DNA from: Rhodococcus jostii NBRC 16295 | Lineage (GTDB): Bacteria > Actinomycetota > Actinomycetes > Mycobacteriales > Mycobacteriaceae | NCBI RefSeq assembly: GCF_001894825.1 | Contig: NZ_BCWY01000003.1 | Location: forward strand, 62,001-126,000 | Direction: 5' to 3' | DNA length: 64,000 nt | Part shown: in pieces, positions 36,446 through 45,179 of the stretch | Position numbering within the stretch: position 1 is the first letter of the stretch | How the letters are laid out: each line of letters begins with the position of its first letter | Position numbers and translations under genes: made by a program | Notes under the pieces: generated by a model | The model's database searches: none | What the model was told of the DNA's origin: nothing | Seen by the model: the letters and a program-made list of their open reading frames with translations, nothing else

Positions 36446-37881
36446 CGGACGGGGTCCTTCCGGATGTCGTTCTCGTCGGGCGGGCTGGCGGGGCATCGGT
36501 GCGCCTCGACGAGCGAACCGACTTCGGCGCCGCAGAAGAATCCCTGGCATCGGCCGTTCATCGCCCTGGTGCGGCGGCGAAGCCCTTCGAGTCCGGCCGG
36601 GGGGATCGGTGACCGATAGGCGTCGCGGATCTCACCCGCGGTGACACGCTCGCAGAAGCAGACGACTCTGCCGTATTCGCTGTCACGCGCGATGAGTTCG
36701 GCGTCCTGATACGGGCGGGTGAACGCTTCGCCGATGTTCGGCATCCGGGGCGGCGACGGCAGTTCGGTCCGTGCACTCTCGAGAACGCCGGCCTTGGTCA
36801 GCAGTTCGCCGACGTACTCGGCCACCGCCATCCCGGAGGTCAGTCCGGTCGAGCGGATTCCGCCGACCAGGACGTAACGCTGATCGTGATCGACCTCGAC
36901 GAGGTAGTCGCCGTGGTCGGTGGCGGCGCGGAGTCCGGCGTAGGTGGCGGTCACCTCCTCTTCGAGTAGACGCGGCATCAGCTTGCTGCCCTTGTCGAGC
37001 AGGAACTCGAAGCCGGCTTCCGACGTCGCCGTCGCGGAACGGTCGGTGAGGTCTTCCGCGGTGGGCCCGAGCATCACGTTGCCGTAGATCGTCGGGCTGA
37101 CCAGAACACCCTTGCCGCGGGACGTCGGGACGGGGAGGACGATCTTGTCGATCAACGGCCGAGCCAGCTTGTCGTAGACCAGCAGTTCGCCGCGCCGCGG
37201 CGTGACGTGGAACCGGTCGTAGCCGAATTTCTTGTCGAGGTAGTCGGCCCCCAGTCCGGCGGCGTTGATCACCCACCGCGCGCTGATGTCGCCGCTCGAC
37301 GTGTGGAGGATCGTCCGCTCGGACAGGGCGGTCACCGACTGGGCGCGGGTCCGCGTCCGCAGCGTCACTCCACGGGCGACGGCGTCGGTCGCCAGCGCGA
37401 GGTTGGTGGTCCAGGTGCAGATGATCGACTCGTCGGGGACGGTGAGACCGCCGAGCGCGCCGTCGCCGAGTGCGGGCACCAGCCGGTAGACCTCGTCGGC
37501 GTCGATGATGTCGCAGTGGGTGTAGCCGTTGTCGGCTGCCTTGTCGCGCAGGCTCGGCAGTGCCGCCAGTTCCTCGTCGTTCCAGGCGACGAGGATGGCA
37601 CCCGACCGTTCGACGGGAATCCCCGTCTGCTGCGCGTATTCGGAGAGCAGGGTGTAGCCACGGCTCACCATGCGGGACTCGAGCGTGCCCGGCTTCGCAT
37701 CGAATCCGGTGTGCAGGATCGCCGTGTTGGCCTTGCTCGTTCCGTCGCCCACATCGTCTCGCGCCTCGACGAGTGCCACGGTGTGGGGGTATCCGGCCAG
37801 CTCCCGTGCGATCGCCGAGCCGACGATGCCGGCACCGAGTACGACGAAATCGTAGTCGGGGGGCGGAGGGGTGTCAGTCAT
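36442..37881 (-). CDS. FAD-dependent DAO-type oxidoreductase with C-terminal BFD-like [2Fe-2S] domain (GlpA-like)
   Basis: 479-aa flavoprotein. The N-terminal FAD motif VVLGAGIVGSAIARELAG is near residue 13. The C-terminal domain has the BFD-like cysteine pattern CFC (after YGRVV) followed about 33 residues later by CQGFFC, expected to hold a [2Fe-2S] cluster. Domain order matches GlpA-like glycerol-3-phosphate dehydrogenases. ATG at 37881 overlaps the kinase stop by 8 bp (ATGACTGA). Together with the kinase it suggests oxidation of a phosphorylated polyol, but the neighbouring epimerase/lyase would also fit D-hydroxyproline oxidation. Confidence 0.83.
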   Translation of the reverse strand: MTDTPPPPDYDFVVLGAGIVGSAIARELAGYPHTVALVEARDDVGDGTSKANTAILHTGFDAKPGTLESRMVSRGYTLLSEYAQQTGIPVERSGAILVAWNDEELAALPSLRDKAADNGYTHCDIIDADEVYRLVPALGDGALGGLTVPDESIICTWTTNLALATDAVARGVTLRTRTRAQSVTALSERTILHTSSGDISARWVINAAGLGADYLDKKFGYDRFHVTPRRGELLVYDKLARPLIDKIVLPVPTSRGKGVLVSPTIYGNVMLGPTAEDLTDRSATATSEAGFEFLLDKGSKLMPRLLEEEVTATYAGLRAATDHGDYLVEVDHDQRYVLVGGIRSTGLTSGMAVAEYVGELLTKAGVLESARTELPSPPRMPNIGEAFTRPYQDAELIARDSEYGRVVCFCERVTAGEIRDAYRSPIPPAGLEGLRRRTRAMNGRCQGFFCGAEVGSLVEAHRCPASPPDENDIRKDPVR

Positions 37882-39307
37882 CGCTCTTCTCCTGTGGCAG
37901 CGCCGTTCGTGCGGCCGCCCGCCAGTGGTGTCGGAATTCTGCCGCGCGGTCGACCGACCATCGCGGCTCGTATGTGGTCGCCGGATCCCAGTCGGCCACC
38001 GCGTCTTCCAGGGACAGGTCGGGGTTCAGCGACAACCTGGCGCAGGCCGCCGCACCGAGAGCGGTGGCGTGGGAAGACGGATAGACGTCGATCGGAATCT
38101 GGATCAGATCGGCTGTGGCCTGCATGAGACGGCGGGAGCGAGTGAGCCCGCCGTCCACCCGCAGCCGGGTGAGGGGAGCGCCCAGGTCACCTTCGACGGC
38201 AGACACCAGTTCCGCCGTCTGCGCCGCCAGCCCCTCGAGGACGGCGGTCACCAACTGGGATCGGTCGGTGGACAACGTCATCCCGGTGAAGGACGCCGTG
38301 GCGTCCGGCCGCCACCAGGGCGCGGCGAGACCGGCCAGTGCGGGCACGAAATACGTTCCACCGGAATCATCGGCGGCCACGCCGTCGAGGTCGCGTGCCG
38401 ACTCGATCAACCCGAGGTCCTGGATCCACCGGATGGCGGAGGCGGCGGTGTAGGCCTGGCCGTCGACGCAGTACGACGTTTTCCCGCGCACATTCCAGGC
38501 GACGCAGGACGCCAGGCCGGCGGAAGAGCGGACCGGGAGCGTGCCGGTATTGGCCAGCAGGAACGCGCCGGTACCGAACGTGCACTTGGCTGTGCCGGCA
38601 TCGAAGCACCGTTCGGCCAGCAGAGCCGCCTGCTGATCGACGACGAGACCGCCCACGGCGGCGTCGGACCCGAAGACATCGGTGGTACCCACCACGACGT
38701 CGTTGGCGACGATGGCAGGCATCCGCTCGGCGGAGAGTTCGAACAGATCGAGAAGCTGCGGATCCCATGCGACCGTGTCGAGGTCGGTGAGCAGCGAGCG
38801 GCTGGCGGTGGACGAATCCGTGACGAACTCCCCGGTCAGGTAGTGCACGATCCAGGTATCCGTCGTGGTGACCACGCCCGCCGAAGTGGCGTTCCGCCGC
38901 AGCCACTGCATCTTCGGCGCCGAGAAGTACGGATCGAGCACGAGGCCCGTCCGGTGTTCGACCCACGACTTCGACTCGGACTTGCTCCGGCACAGCTGGT
39001 CCGACCGGCGGTCTTGCCACACCACGGCCTGGCTGAGTGGACGACCCGTGTCCGGATCCCATACCAGGACCGTCTCACCCTGATTGGCGAGCGACACGGC
39101 GGACACCGGCACACCTGCTTTCGCGACCGCGCTCCGTCCCGCTTCGAGGACCGAGCCCAGCAGTTCCATCGGGTCCTGTTCCACGCCGCCGGCGGCGAGA
39201 TATGCCGGTCGAACCGGTGTTTCGGCGATGGCGAGGACGTCGCCGCCCTCGGAGACGACGACAGCCTTCGTGCCGGACGTGCCCTGGTCGATGGCAAGGA
39301 CTGTCAC
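37874..39307 (-). CDS. FGGY family carbohydrate kinase (glycerol-kinase-like)
   Basis: 477-aa FGGY kinase. The N-terminal phosphate-binding segment VLAIDQGTSGTKAVVV, the FGTGAFLLANTGT adenosine region and the C-terminal LRVDGGLTRSRRLMQ are all in place. The sequence is closest in feel to glycerol kinases, but the family also contains xylulo-, erythritol and other polyol kinases. GTG at 39307 overlaps the stop of the 85-aa gene (GTGA). Its product would be the natural substrate of the GlpA/GlpB-like pair encoded downstream. Confidence 0.85.
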   Translation of the reverse strand: MTVLAIDQGTSGTKAVVVSEGGDVLAIAETPVRPAYLAAGGVEQDPMELLGSVLEAGRSAVAKAGVPVSAVSLANQGETVLVWDPDTGRPLSQAVVWQDRRSDQLCRSKSESKSWVEHRTGLVLDPYFSAPKMQWLRRNATSAGVVTTTDTWIVHYLTGEFVTDSSTASRSLLTDLDTVAWDPQLLDLFELSAERMPAIVANDVVVGTTDVFGSDAAVGGLVVDQQAALLAERCFDAGTAKCTFGTGAFLLANTGTLPVRSSAGLASCVAWNVRGKTSYCVDGQAYTAASAIRWIQDLGLIESARDLDGVAADDSGGTYFVPALAGLAAPWWRPDATASFTGMTLSTDRSQLVTAVLEGLAAQTAELVSAVEGDLGAPLTRLRVDGGLTRSRRLMQATADLIQIPIDVYPSSHATALGAAACARLSLNPDLSLEDAVADWDPATTYEPRWSVDRAAEFRHHWRAAARTALPQEKSDD

Positions 39308-39561
39308 AGTTCTTCCTCGAGATGTTCGCGACGATCGAACTCGAACTTCGCTGTCGGGTCGTCGACCCGCCACACGTCGACGTTTCCGTCCCACAGCGTC
39401 ACCAGCCAGCACGTGCGCCCGCGCGACGGCACGACCATGGTGGCGTGCGCCCAGGGCGACGCCGTACCGGTGCGCAGATCGATCCGCCGGATGGCCCGTC
39501 CCACCACATCTTCCGGCTCCCACGTGCCCCACGCGGTGTCGTGCCGGCTCGGCGCCGTCAC
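39304..39561 (-). CDS. Hypothetical 85-aa protein coupled on both sides
   Basis: Short gene not recognised as a known family. Its GTG at 39561 overlaps the aldehyde dehydrogenase stop (GTGA) and its own stop overlaps the kinase GTG (GTGA), so it is locked into the operon. The product is rich in charged and aromatic residues (WGTWEPEDVV, TCWLVTLWDGNVDVW, acidic end HLEEEL) with no signal peptide or membrane segment. The double coupling is the main evidence that it is real. A small accessory or binding subunit is plausible. Confidence 0.65.
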   Translation of the reverse strand: MTAPSRHDTAWGTWEPEDVVGRAIRRIDLRTGTASPWAHATMVVPSRGRTCWLVTLWDGNVDVWRVDDPTAKFEFDRREHLEEEL

Positions 39562-40997
39562 GACAGGCTCACGATGACGTGCTTGACCCGGGTGAACTCC
39601 TCGAGACCGGCTGCACCGCCCTCCTTCCCGTAGCCCGAGCCCTTGAAGCCGCCGAGCGGTCCTTCCGGTCCGACCGCCATGTGGTTGTTGACCCACACGA
39701 CTCCGGACTCGATCGCGTTGACGTTCCGCAGCGCCCGGCCGATGTCGCGGGTCCAGACCGACGCGGCGAGACCCTGCTCGACCGCATTGGCCTTCTCCAG
39801 CGCGTCCGCCTCGTCCGTGAACGTCTGGACGGTGGCGACGGGACCGAAGATCTCTTCCTGAACGAGCTGGTCGTCCTGCTGCAGACCGTCGATGAGGGTG
39901 GGTTCGTAGAAGTAGCCGGGACGGTCGACGATCTTGCCGCCGGTCACGACCCTTGCGTGTTCGGGCCGGCTGTCGACGAGTTCCGCGACGCGGGCCCGCT
40001 GCCCCTCCGAGATGAGGGGGCCGAGCACCGTCGACGTATCGGCGGCGTCACCGATCCGGGCCGCTTTCAGGCTGTCGGCCAGCGCCTGCACGAAGGTGTC
40101 GTGGATGTTCTCGCTCACCAGCAGCCGGGTTGCCGACATGCACTCCTGGCCGGCGTTGAACAGGATTCCGTTGGTGAGGATCGGGAGTGCGGCGTCGAGG
40201 TCGATGTCGTCGTAGACGACGACGGGAGCGTTGCCGCCCAGCTCGAGTACCAGTCGCTTGGGTGTGGCGCCCGCCGCTTCCGCGATCCGCTGTCCGGCGG
40301 ACGTCGAGCCGGTGAACGACACGAGGTTGACGTCGGGATGACGAACCAGAGCGTCCCCGACCACGCTGCCCTTGCCGTGCACGACATTGAGAACGCCCGC
40401 GGGCAGCAGCTGCTGGGCCAGCTCCGCGAACCGGGTGGTGGCCAGCGGGGTCAGCTCGGCCGGCTTGATGACCACGGTGTTGCCTGCGACCAGTGCCGGT
40501 GCGAGCTTCCACACAGCCTGCCAGAGAGGGAAGTTCCAGGGGGTGATGCCGAGTACGACTCCGAGGGGTTCGCGCCGGACGAAGCTGGTGTTGCCGGCAG
40601 TGAATTCTCCGGCGGCCTGCGCGGACAACGCCCGGCCCGCGCCGGCGAAGTGCCGGAACGCCGCGACGATGCCGGGAAGCTCGTCGCCCTTCGCCGCCGT
40701 CGTCGGCTTGCCGGCATCGATGGTCTCGAGGTCGGCGAGTTCGTCCAGGTTCGCCTCGAGGAGGGTGGCGAGGTCGTGCAGAATCTGCGAGCGCTCGCCC
40801 GGCGTCTTCGCCGCCCAGGCCGGGAATGCCGCGCGAGCGGCGTCGACGGCGCGGTATCCGTCCTCGACGGTCGATTCCTGGAGTTCGGCGATGACCTCAC
40901 CGGTGGACGGGTTGACGACCCGTCGAACCTGTTCGGAGGATCCTGCCACGGCTTTGCCGTCGATGATGTTGGTGACGGAACGAAGCGTGGATGACAT
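39558..40997 (-). CDS. Aldehyde dehydrogenase (aminobutyraldehyde / semialdehyde type)
   Basis: 479-aa NAD(P)-dependent aldehyde dehydrogenase with catalytic Cys286 (AGQECMSA), Glu252 (LELGGNAP) and cofactor loop ITPWNFPLWQ. It most resembles gamma-aminobutyraldehyde or betaine-aldehyde dehydrogenases. ATG at 40997 with AAAGGA. It follows the amino-acid permease by 56 bp in the same operon. In a hydroxyproline-type route it could serve as the 2-oxoglutarate semialdehyde dehydrogenase; in an amine route it would oxidise an aminoaldehyde. Sequence alone does not decide. Confidence 0.83.
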   Translation of the reverse strand: MSSTLRSVTNIIDGKAVAGSSEQVRRVVNPSTGEVIAELQESTVEDGYRAVDAARAAFPAWAAKTPGERSQILHDLATLLEANLDELADLETIDAGKPTTAAKGDELPGIVAAFRHFAGAGRALSAQAAGEFTAGNTSFVRREPLGVVLGITPWNFPLWQAVWKLAPALVAGNTVVIKPAELTPLATTRFAELAQQLLPAGVLNVVHGKGSVVGDALVRHPDVNLVSFTGSTSAGQRIAEAAGATPKRLVLELGGNAPVVVYDDIDLDAALPILTNGILFNAGQECMSATRLLVSENIHDTFVQALADSLKAARIGDAADTSTVLGPLISEGQRARVAELVDSRPEHARVVTGGKIVDRPGYFYEPTLIDGLQQDDQLVQEEIFGPVATVQTFTDEADALEKANAVEQGLAASVWTRDIGRALRNVNAIESGVVWVNNHMAVGPEGPLGGFKGSGYGKEGGAAGLEEFTRVKHVIVSLS

Positions 40998-41053
40998 GAA
41001 GTTCCTTTCGAATGTATTTCGGCGCAGGGTGAGTGGGTCAGGGGAGCGGGATG

Positions 41054-42544
41054 TCAGAGGTGTCCGGCCTGGGTGTCGATGGACTTACCGCGCCGGCTCT
41101 TGGGGATCATCATGTAGATGACGGCACCGGACGCGATGACCAGCAGCATGCCGAGGCCGACATGGGTGGGGTCGGAGTAGATCAGGAGTGCGCAGAGCAC
41201 GACGGACCACAGGATCGCCAGGACGAAGATGACCGGGCTGACGATGCCGTAGTGCCACGGGTGGGCAGGTAGCTTGCGCTTGATCAGTCCGTAGAAGCCG
41301 ACGACGACCACGACACCGTAGGCCATTCCCCAGGCGAGTGCCGTCATCGCGGCGAGCACGGACAGCAGCGAGGACCACAGTGCGAACACCACGGAGATCG
41401 CGAAGATCGTGAGTGTCGCGTTGATCGGGATCCGCTGGGCACTGACCTTGCGCAGCCAGGAGGCCGCCGGGATCTGACCGTCACGTGCCTGTGACCACAG
41501 GACGCGAATGCCGGTGAGCTGCAGCATGACCAGGGCGGCGAACAGGGCGACGATCGCGACGGCTTCGAAGATGTTCGCGAACGCCGTGCCGACCGCGGTG
41601 TCGAGGATCAGCTTGACCGGGGTGGTGCTCTCCATGACGGCCGGGAGGTCCTGGATGGCGAGCATGATCAACGCGACCATGAAGATGCCGACGACGTAGG
41701 AGGAGACGTTCGCCATCACCGATGCCATCGGCGCCTTGCGGGCGGCGTCCTTGGTCTCCTCGGAGGCGTTTCCGGTGGCGTCGAACGACGAGATCGCATA
41801 TGCGGGAAGAATCATCGCGAGGAGGAAGGGGACGAACCAGTTGCCGCCGGTGGTCGTTCCCCCGGACTCGTTCAGGAACGACAGCGGCTGGGTCGGATGC
41901 TTCACGACCAGCAGCACCGCTACCAGCGCGACGACGCAGACAACCTCCGCCACCACACCGATGTTGTTGAGCACCGCGGCGACCTTGACCCCGGCGATGT
42001 TGATGACGGTGCCGAGCACGATCAGGCCCAGCGCCCAGGGCAGGGCGTCGGTGTTGTCCTCGAACGTGACGCCGAACCAGCCGGCGACGAAGGGGGCGAT
42101 GCTCACCGCAACCGTGGTGACCGCGACGGTGTGGGCGATCAGCAGCCACCACCCGGTTTGCCAGGCCAGCCACGGCTTCCCGGTGATCCGCCCGGTGATC
42201 TGATACACCCCGCCTGCCAGCGGATAGGCGGAGACCAGCTGCGCGACCGCAAGTCCGACCGTGAACACTTGAAGGCCGCCGCCGACAAGGAACGACCAGA
42301 ACGATGCCGGTCCGAAGAATCCGAATCCGACGATCAGCGTCGTGAAGATTCCGGAGGCGATGGCGATCGAGGTGAACTGGACGCCGAAGGCGGAGAACAG
42401 GCCCAGCGTTCGGTTGAGTTCCTGCTTGTAGCCGAGCTTCTCCAGATAGGCGGAATCCGTATCCGCTCCGGAATCGAGCCGCGCGGGTTCGGGTTCGGTG
42501 GGCGGTTGAGTGGACACCGGGGGCTTCTCCGGGGTTATGGCCAT
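41054..42544 (-). CDS. APC superfamily amino acid permease (ACT/GabP-like)
   Basis: About 496 aa, 12 predicted membrane segments. The first transmembrane region LGLFSAFGVQFTSIAIASGIF and the conserved SFDATGNASEETKDAARKAP loop (TM6-7) place it in the amino acid/choline transporter branch that includes GABA and choline permeases. ATG at 42544 is preferred for its GAGG element; an in-frame ATG at 42574 would add ten residues. First gene of a permease-ALDH-85aa-kinase-GlpA-GlpB operon. A GntR-type box lies about 105 bp upstream. Confidence 0.82.
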   Translation of the reverse strand: MAITPEKPPVSTQPPTEPEPARLDSGADTDSAYLEKLGYKQELNRTLGLFSAFGVQFTSIAIASGIFTTLIVGFGFFGPASFWSFLVGGGLQVFTVGLAVAQLVSAYPLAGGVYQITGRITGKPWLAWQTGWWLLIAHTVAVTTVAVSIAPFVAGWFGVTFEDNTDALPWALGLIVLGTVINIAGVKVAAVLNNIGVVAEVVCVVALVAVLLVVKHPTQPLSFLNESGGTTTGGNWFVPFLLAMILPAYAISSFDATGNASEETKDAARKAPMASVMANVSSYVVGIFMVALIMLAIQDLPAVMESTTPVKLILDTAVGTAFANIFEAVAIVALFAALVMLQLTGIRVLWSQARDGQIPAASWLRKVSAQRIPINATLTIFAISVVFALWSSLLSVLAAMTALAWGMAYGVVVVVGFYGLIKRKLPAHPWHYGIVSPVIFVLAILWSVVLCALLIYSDPTHVGLGMLLVIASGAVIYMMIPKSRRGKSIDTQAGHL

Positions 42545-42649
42545 CGTGACCTCGCTGGTCTCTGTCGCGGGCATCTCGGCGGGGGATGTGCCGAGACGAG
42601 GTTCGGTTGTCGTGGAAGAAGGCGACGGGGATGCATCGCGCTTGTTCTA

Positions 42650-42659
42650 CTGTCGACAA
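42650..42659. promoter_or_regulatory. GntR-type box upstream of the permease operon
   Basis: CTGTCGACAA, one mismatch to TTGTCGACAA, in the 143-bp gap between the exonuclease stop and the permease start; flanking bases extend it to ACTGTCGACAAT. Confidence 0.6.
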
Positions 42660-42717
42660 TCTACCACAAATCGGTGTGACCTCAATCACCAGTTGTTTCC
42701 GCTGGATTACCTGTGCG

Positions 42718-43362
42718 TCAATTGCGCCCGAGGCGCCTGTCGCCGGCACTCAGATCGACGAGGGAGCGTGTGGTGTCGTAACCGAGCCGCTCGAGTCGCG
42801 ACGCCAGCGCCAGGAACACCTGCGCCGTGGTCACGGCATCGCCCAGCGCGTGGTGCGGATCGACGACCGGAAGGCCGAGCGTGTCGGCCAGCCATTCCAG
42901 GTTCGGCTCACGCCGGCGCTGTCGGGGCGCCACACCGACCGCACGGGCGAGGGCAGCGGTGTCGACGACCGCAGGCCGGAACTTCAGCCCGTTGTCCCGG
43001 AAGGCGCGGGAGAGGAAGGCCGTGTCGACCCAGGCCGCGTGGGCCACGAGGACGCGGTCGGTGAGGAGATGTCGCAGGACGCCGACGGCCTCGCTCAGCG
43101 GTGGGGCATCCGCGACATCCGCCTCCCTGAGCGTGTGGACGGCAACGGCCTCCGGTCGGATGTCGCACTCCGGGTGGACCAGTCCGTACACGCTCTCCGA
43201 CGTGACGATGCGGCCGTGCCGGACGACGACCGCCCCGTACGACACGATGGTGTCCCGCACGAGATCCAGCCCGGTCGTCTCCAGATCGACGACCGCGAAC
43301 TCGGTGTCCCGCCACGGACACTTCAGAGTGTCGGTGCGTCGGAACAACCGGTGTCCCCTCAT
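42718..43362 (-). CDS. DnaQ-like 3'-5' exonuclease (DEDDh)
   Basis: 214-aa exonuclease of the DNA polymerase III epsilon type. Active-site residues are Asp and Glu in VVDLETTGLD, Asp in HAAWVDTAFL and the His/Asp pair in PHHALGDAVTT. ATG at 43362 overlaps the stop of the DUF294 gene (ATGA). Such a stand-alone exonuclease paired with a cNMP/CBS/DUF294 protein is a recurrent arrangement in bacteria, often near acetate or solute permeases, but its job is unknown. It is the last gene of a GntR-DUF294-exonuclease operon. Confidence 0.85.
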   Translation of the reverse strand: MRGHRLFRRTDTLKCPWRDTEFAVVDLETTGLDLVRDTIVSYGAVVVRHGRIVTSESVYGLVHPECDIRPEAVAVHTLREADVADAPPLSEAVGVLRHLLTDRVLVAHAAWVDTAFLSRAFRDNGLKFRPAVVDTAALARAVGVAPRQRRREPNLEWLADTLGLPVVDPHHALGDAVTTAQVFLALASRLERLGYDTTRSLVDLSAGDRRLGRN

Positions 43363-45179
43363 GGAAGGCGTGCCACCCATTCGCTTTCCAACCGGTTCTG
43401 GACCTCGGCGACCGCACGGAACGACTCACGCAGATATCGGCGGGTCAGGGTGTCCAGTTGGTTGGGCGCGACCCACGTCGTCGCGGCGGTGCTGCCCTTG
43501 ATGGCCTCGATCTCGCGGCCGAGGATCAATCCGTAGATGTATTCGAACGCCCGGACGAGTGTTTCCGTCTCGTCGGAGGTGAGGACATCGGCCTCCCGCC
43601 CGCGACGCAGTCGGGTGATGGTGGAGCCTCGATCGTCTCCGGTGACCACCGCGATCCACCGGCCCAGGGATGCGATCGGCACGAGTCCGCCCGCCTTGAG
43701 GTCGAGGTGGCCGCGGTTGGTGCCGGAATGCTCGACCACGAAGTTGCGTACGAACCCGACCGGGGGTCGTCGCGAGGTCGTGAAGCGCAGCAGGGCCGAC
43801 AGATACTCGCGACTGCGAGTGGTGGCGAGCATGGCGTCGGACACCGACCGTCCGAGCGACACCCCGCTGACGGGTCTGCTGTCCGCGATCATCGACGACA
43901 GCAGCAGGGCGTTCTTCTGGGTGGGGTTCGTGATCCACGACGTCGCGGCGGCGACCGCGTCGGTCCGCGATCGCGCGAACAGCGGGTTGGTGGCGTTGGC
44001 GCCGTCGGCGCAGCGGGGCAGGCCGCAGCGTTCCATATTGTCCAGAACGCGCCCGGCCCAGTTCTGCAGTTTCCGCGCGGGCGAGTCCGCGCCGGGCAGG
44101 TCTTCCCAGACCAGCCCGGTATCGACGTCCGACTTCGGGAGGGGTTCGCGCCGGGCAACCGACCCGAGCAACAGCCACGACGTCCGGTGGGGGACGTGGT
44201 CGGCGCCGGTCTCGGTCAGTTCGACGAGTCGTTGGATGACCGAGTCGATCACGGCGGACATCAGACCGGCAACGTGCATGACGGACGCTCCGGTGTCGTA
44301 CAACTCGATCCAGGTTCCGGGGAGCAGGTCGGCCGCCGACGCCAGTTCCTCCACCGTGCTCGCGTCGTCGATCGCCCGGCGGACGACCAGGGGATTGCGC
44401 ACTTCGGCCGACGCGAGATCGACGACGCGGAGAATCCCGACCGGTCTCTCACTCGGACCCGTCACCACCAGATGGTGCACACCCGACTCGACCATCGTCA
44501 GGAAGGCATCGCCCACCAGTGTCTCCGCGGGGACGGACCGGGCGGGGAACGAGGCAATCGACGATGCCGGGGTGTGCGCGTCGACGTGTCCGTCGGCGAA
44601 CGCGCGCCGGAAGTCGTTGTCGGTGACGATGCCGATCTCGCCGCGCCGGTCCATCAACGCGTAGGACTGGCCGGCCTCGGTGATCACGGACGCGGCCTCA
44701 CCGACTGTCGCGTCGGCGGGACACCAGACCACCGGGCGCATCTGATGACGGGCCGCCCGCAACGATTGATCGACCAGTCCGGAACGGGCCAGTCGCTCCC
44801 GCGTGACGAGAGTGCCGTAGTGCCCGAACCGGAGCCGTTCCGGGTGGCGCAGCACGGGCCGCGGGTCCGGGAAGCGGTAACAGAGGGTGTCCTCCGAGGC
44901 GCGGATCGCGAGAGGCGGAGGCAGTCCGGACAGCACCGAGATCTGCCCGAAGGTTTCGCCGCGGCCGAGAAGATCGACGACCCGGCCGCGGTCGATCACC
45001 TCGACCTCCCCGGTGCGGACTACGTAGAAATGATCGAGTGGGGCCTCACCGGCCTCGACGATCCGAGCGCCGGTGACGAAGTACTCGACCTCCACCGTCC
45101 GCGCCAGGGCGTCGAGATCGGCCGACTCCAGCGCGTCGTACGGCGGCTGACCGCCGAGGAAATCGACGTACTCACGCAT
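43359..45179 (-). CDS. cNMP-binding / CBS pair / DUF294 putative nucleotidyltransferase
   Basis: 606-aa regulatory protein. In order: a cyclic-nucleotide-binding-like domain (about residues 10-120; GETFGQISVLSG), two CBS motifs (about 145-275) and a DUF294 nucleotidyltransferase core with LLLGSVARREPLPKSDVD, the GlnD-type metal/nucleotide motif, then the DUF294 C-terminal helical domain. It probably senses a nucleotide and modifies or signals to a partner protein. ATG at 45179 overlaps the GntR stop by 8 bp. Coupling with GntR upstream and the exonuclease downstream makes a three-gene regulatory operon. Confidence 0.85.
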   Translation of the reverse strand: MREYVDFLGGQPPYDALESADLDALARTVEVEYFVTGARIVEAGEAPLDHFYVVRTGEVEVIDRGRVVDLLGRGETFGQISVLSGLPPPLAIRASEDTLCYRFPDPRPVLRHPERLRFGHYGTLVTRERLARSGLVDQSLRAARHQMRPVVWCPADATVGEAASVITEAGQSYALMDRRGEIGIVTDNDFRRAFADGHVDAHTPASSIASFPARSVPAETLVGDAFLTMVESGVHHLVVTGPSERPVGILRVVDLASAEVRNPLVVRRAIDDASTVEELASAADLLPGTWIELYDTGASVMHVAGLMSAVIDSVIQRLVELTETGADHVPHRTSWLLLGSVARREPLPKSDVDTGLVWEDLPGADSPARKLQNWAGRVLDNMERCGLPRCADGANATNPLFARSRTDAVAAATSWITNPTQKNALLLSSMIADSRPVSGVSLGRSVSDAMLATTRSREYLSALLRFTTSRRPPVGFVRNFVVEHSGTNRGHLDLKAGGLVPIASLGRWIAVVTGDDRGSTITRLRRGREADVLTSDETETLVRAFEYIYGLILGREIEAIKGSTAATTWVAPNQLDTLTRRYLRESFRAVAEVQNRLESEWVARLP

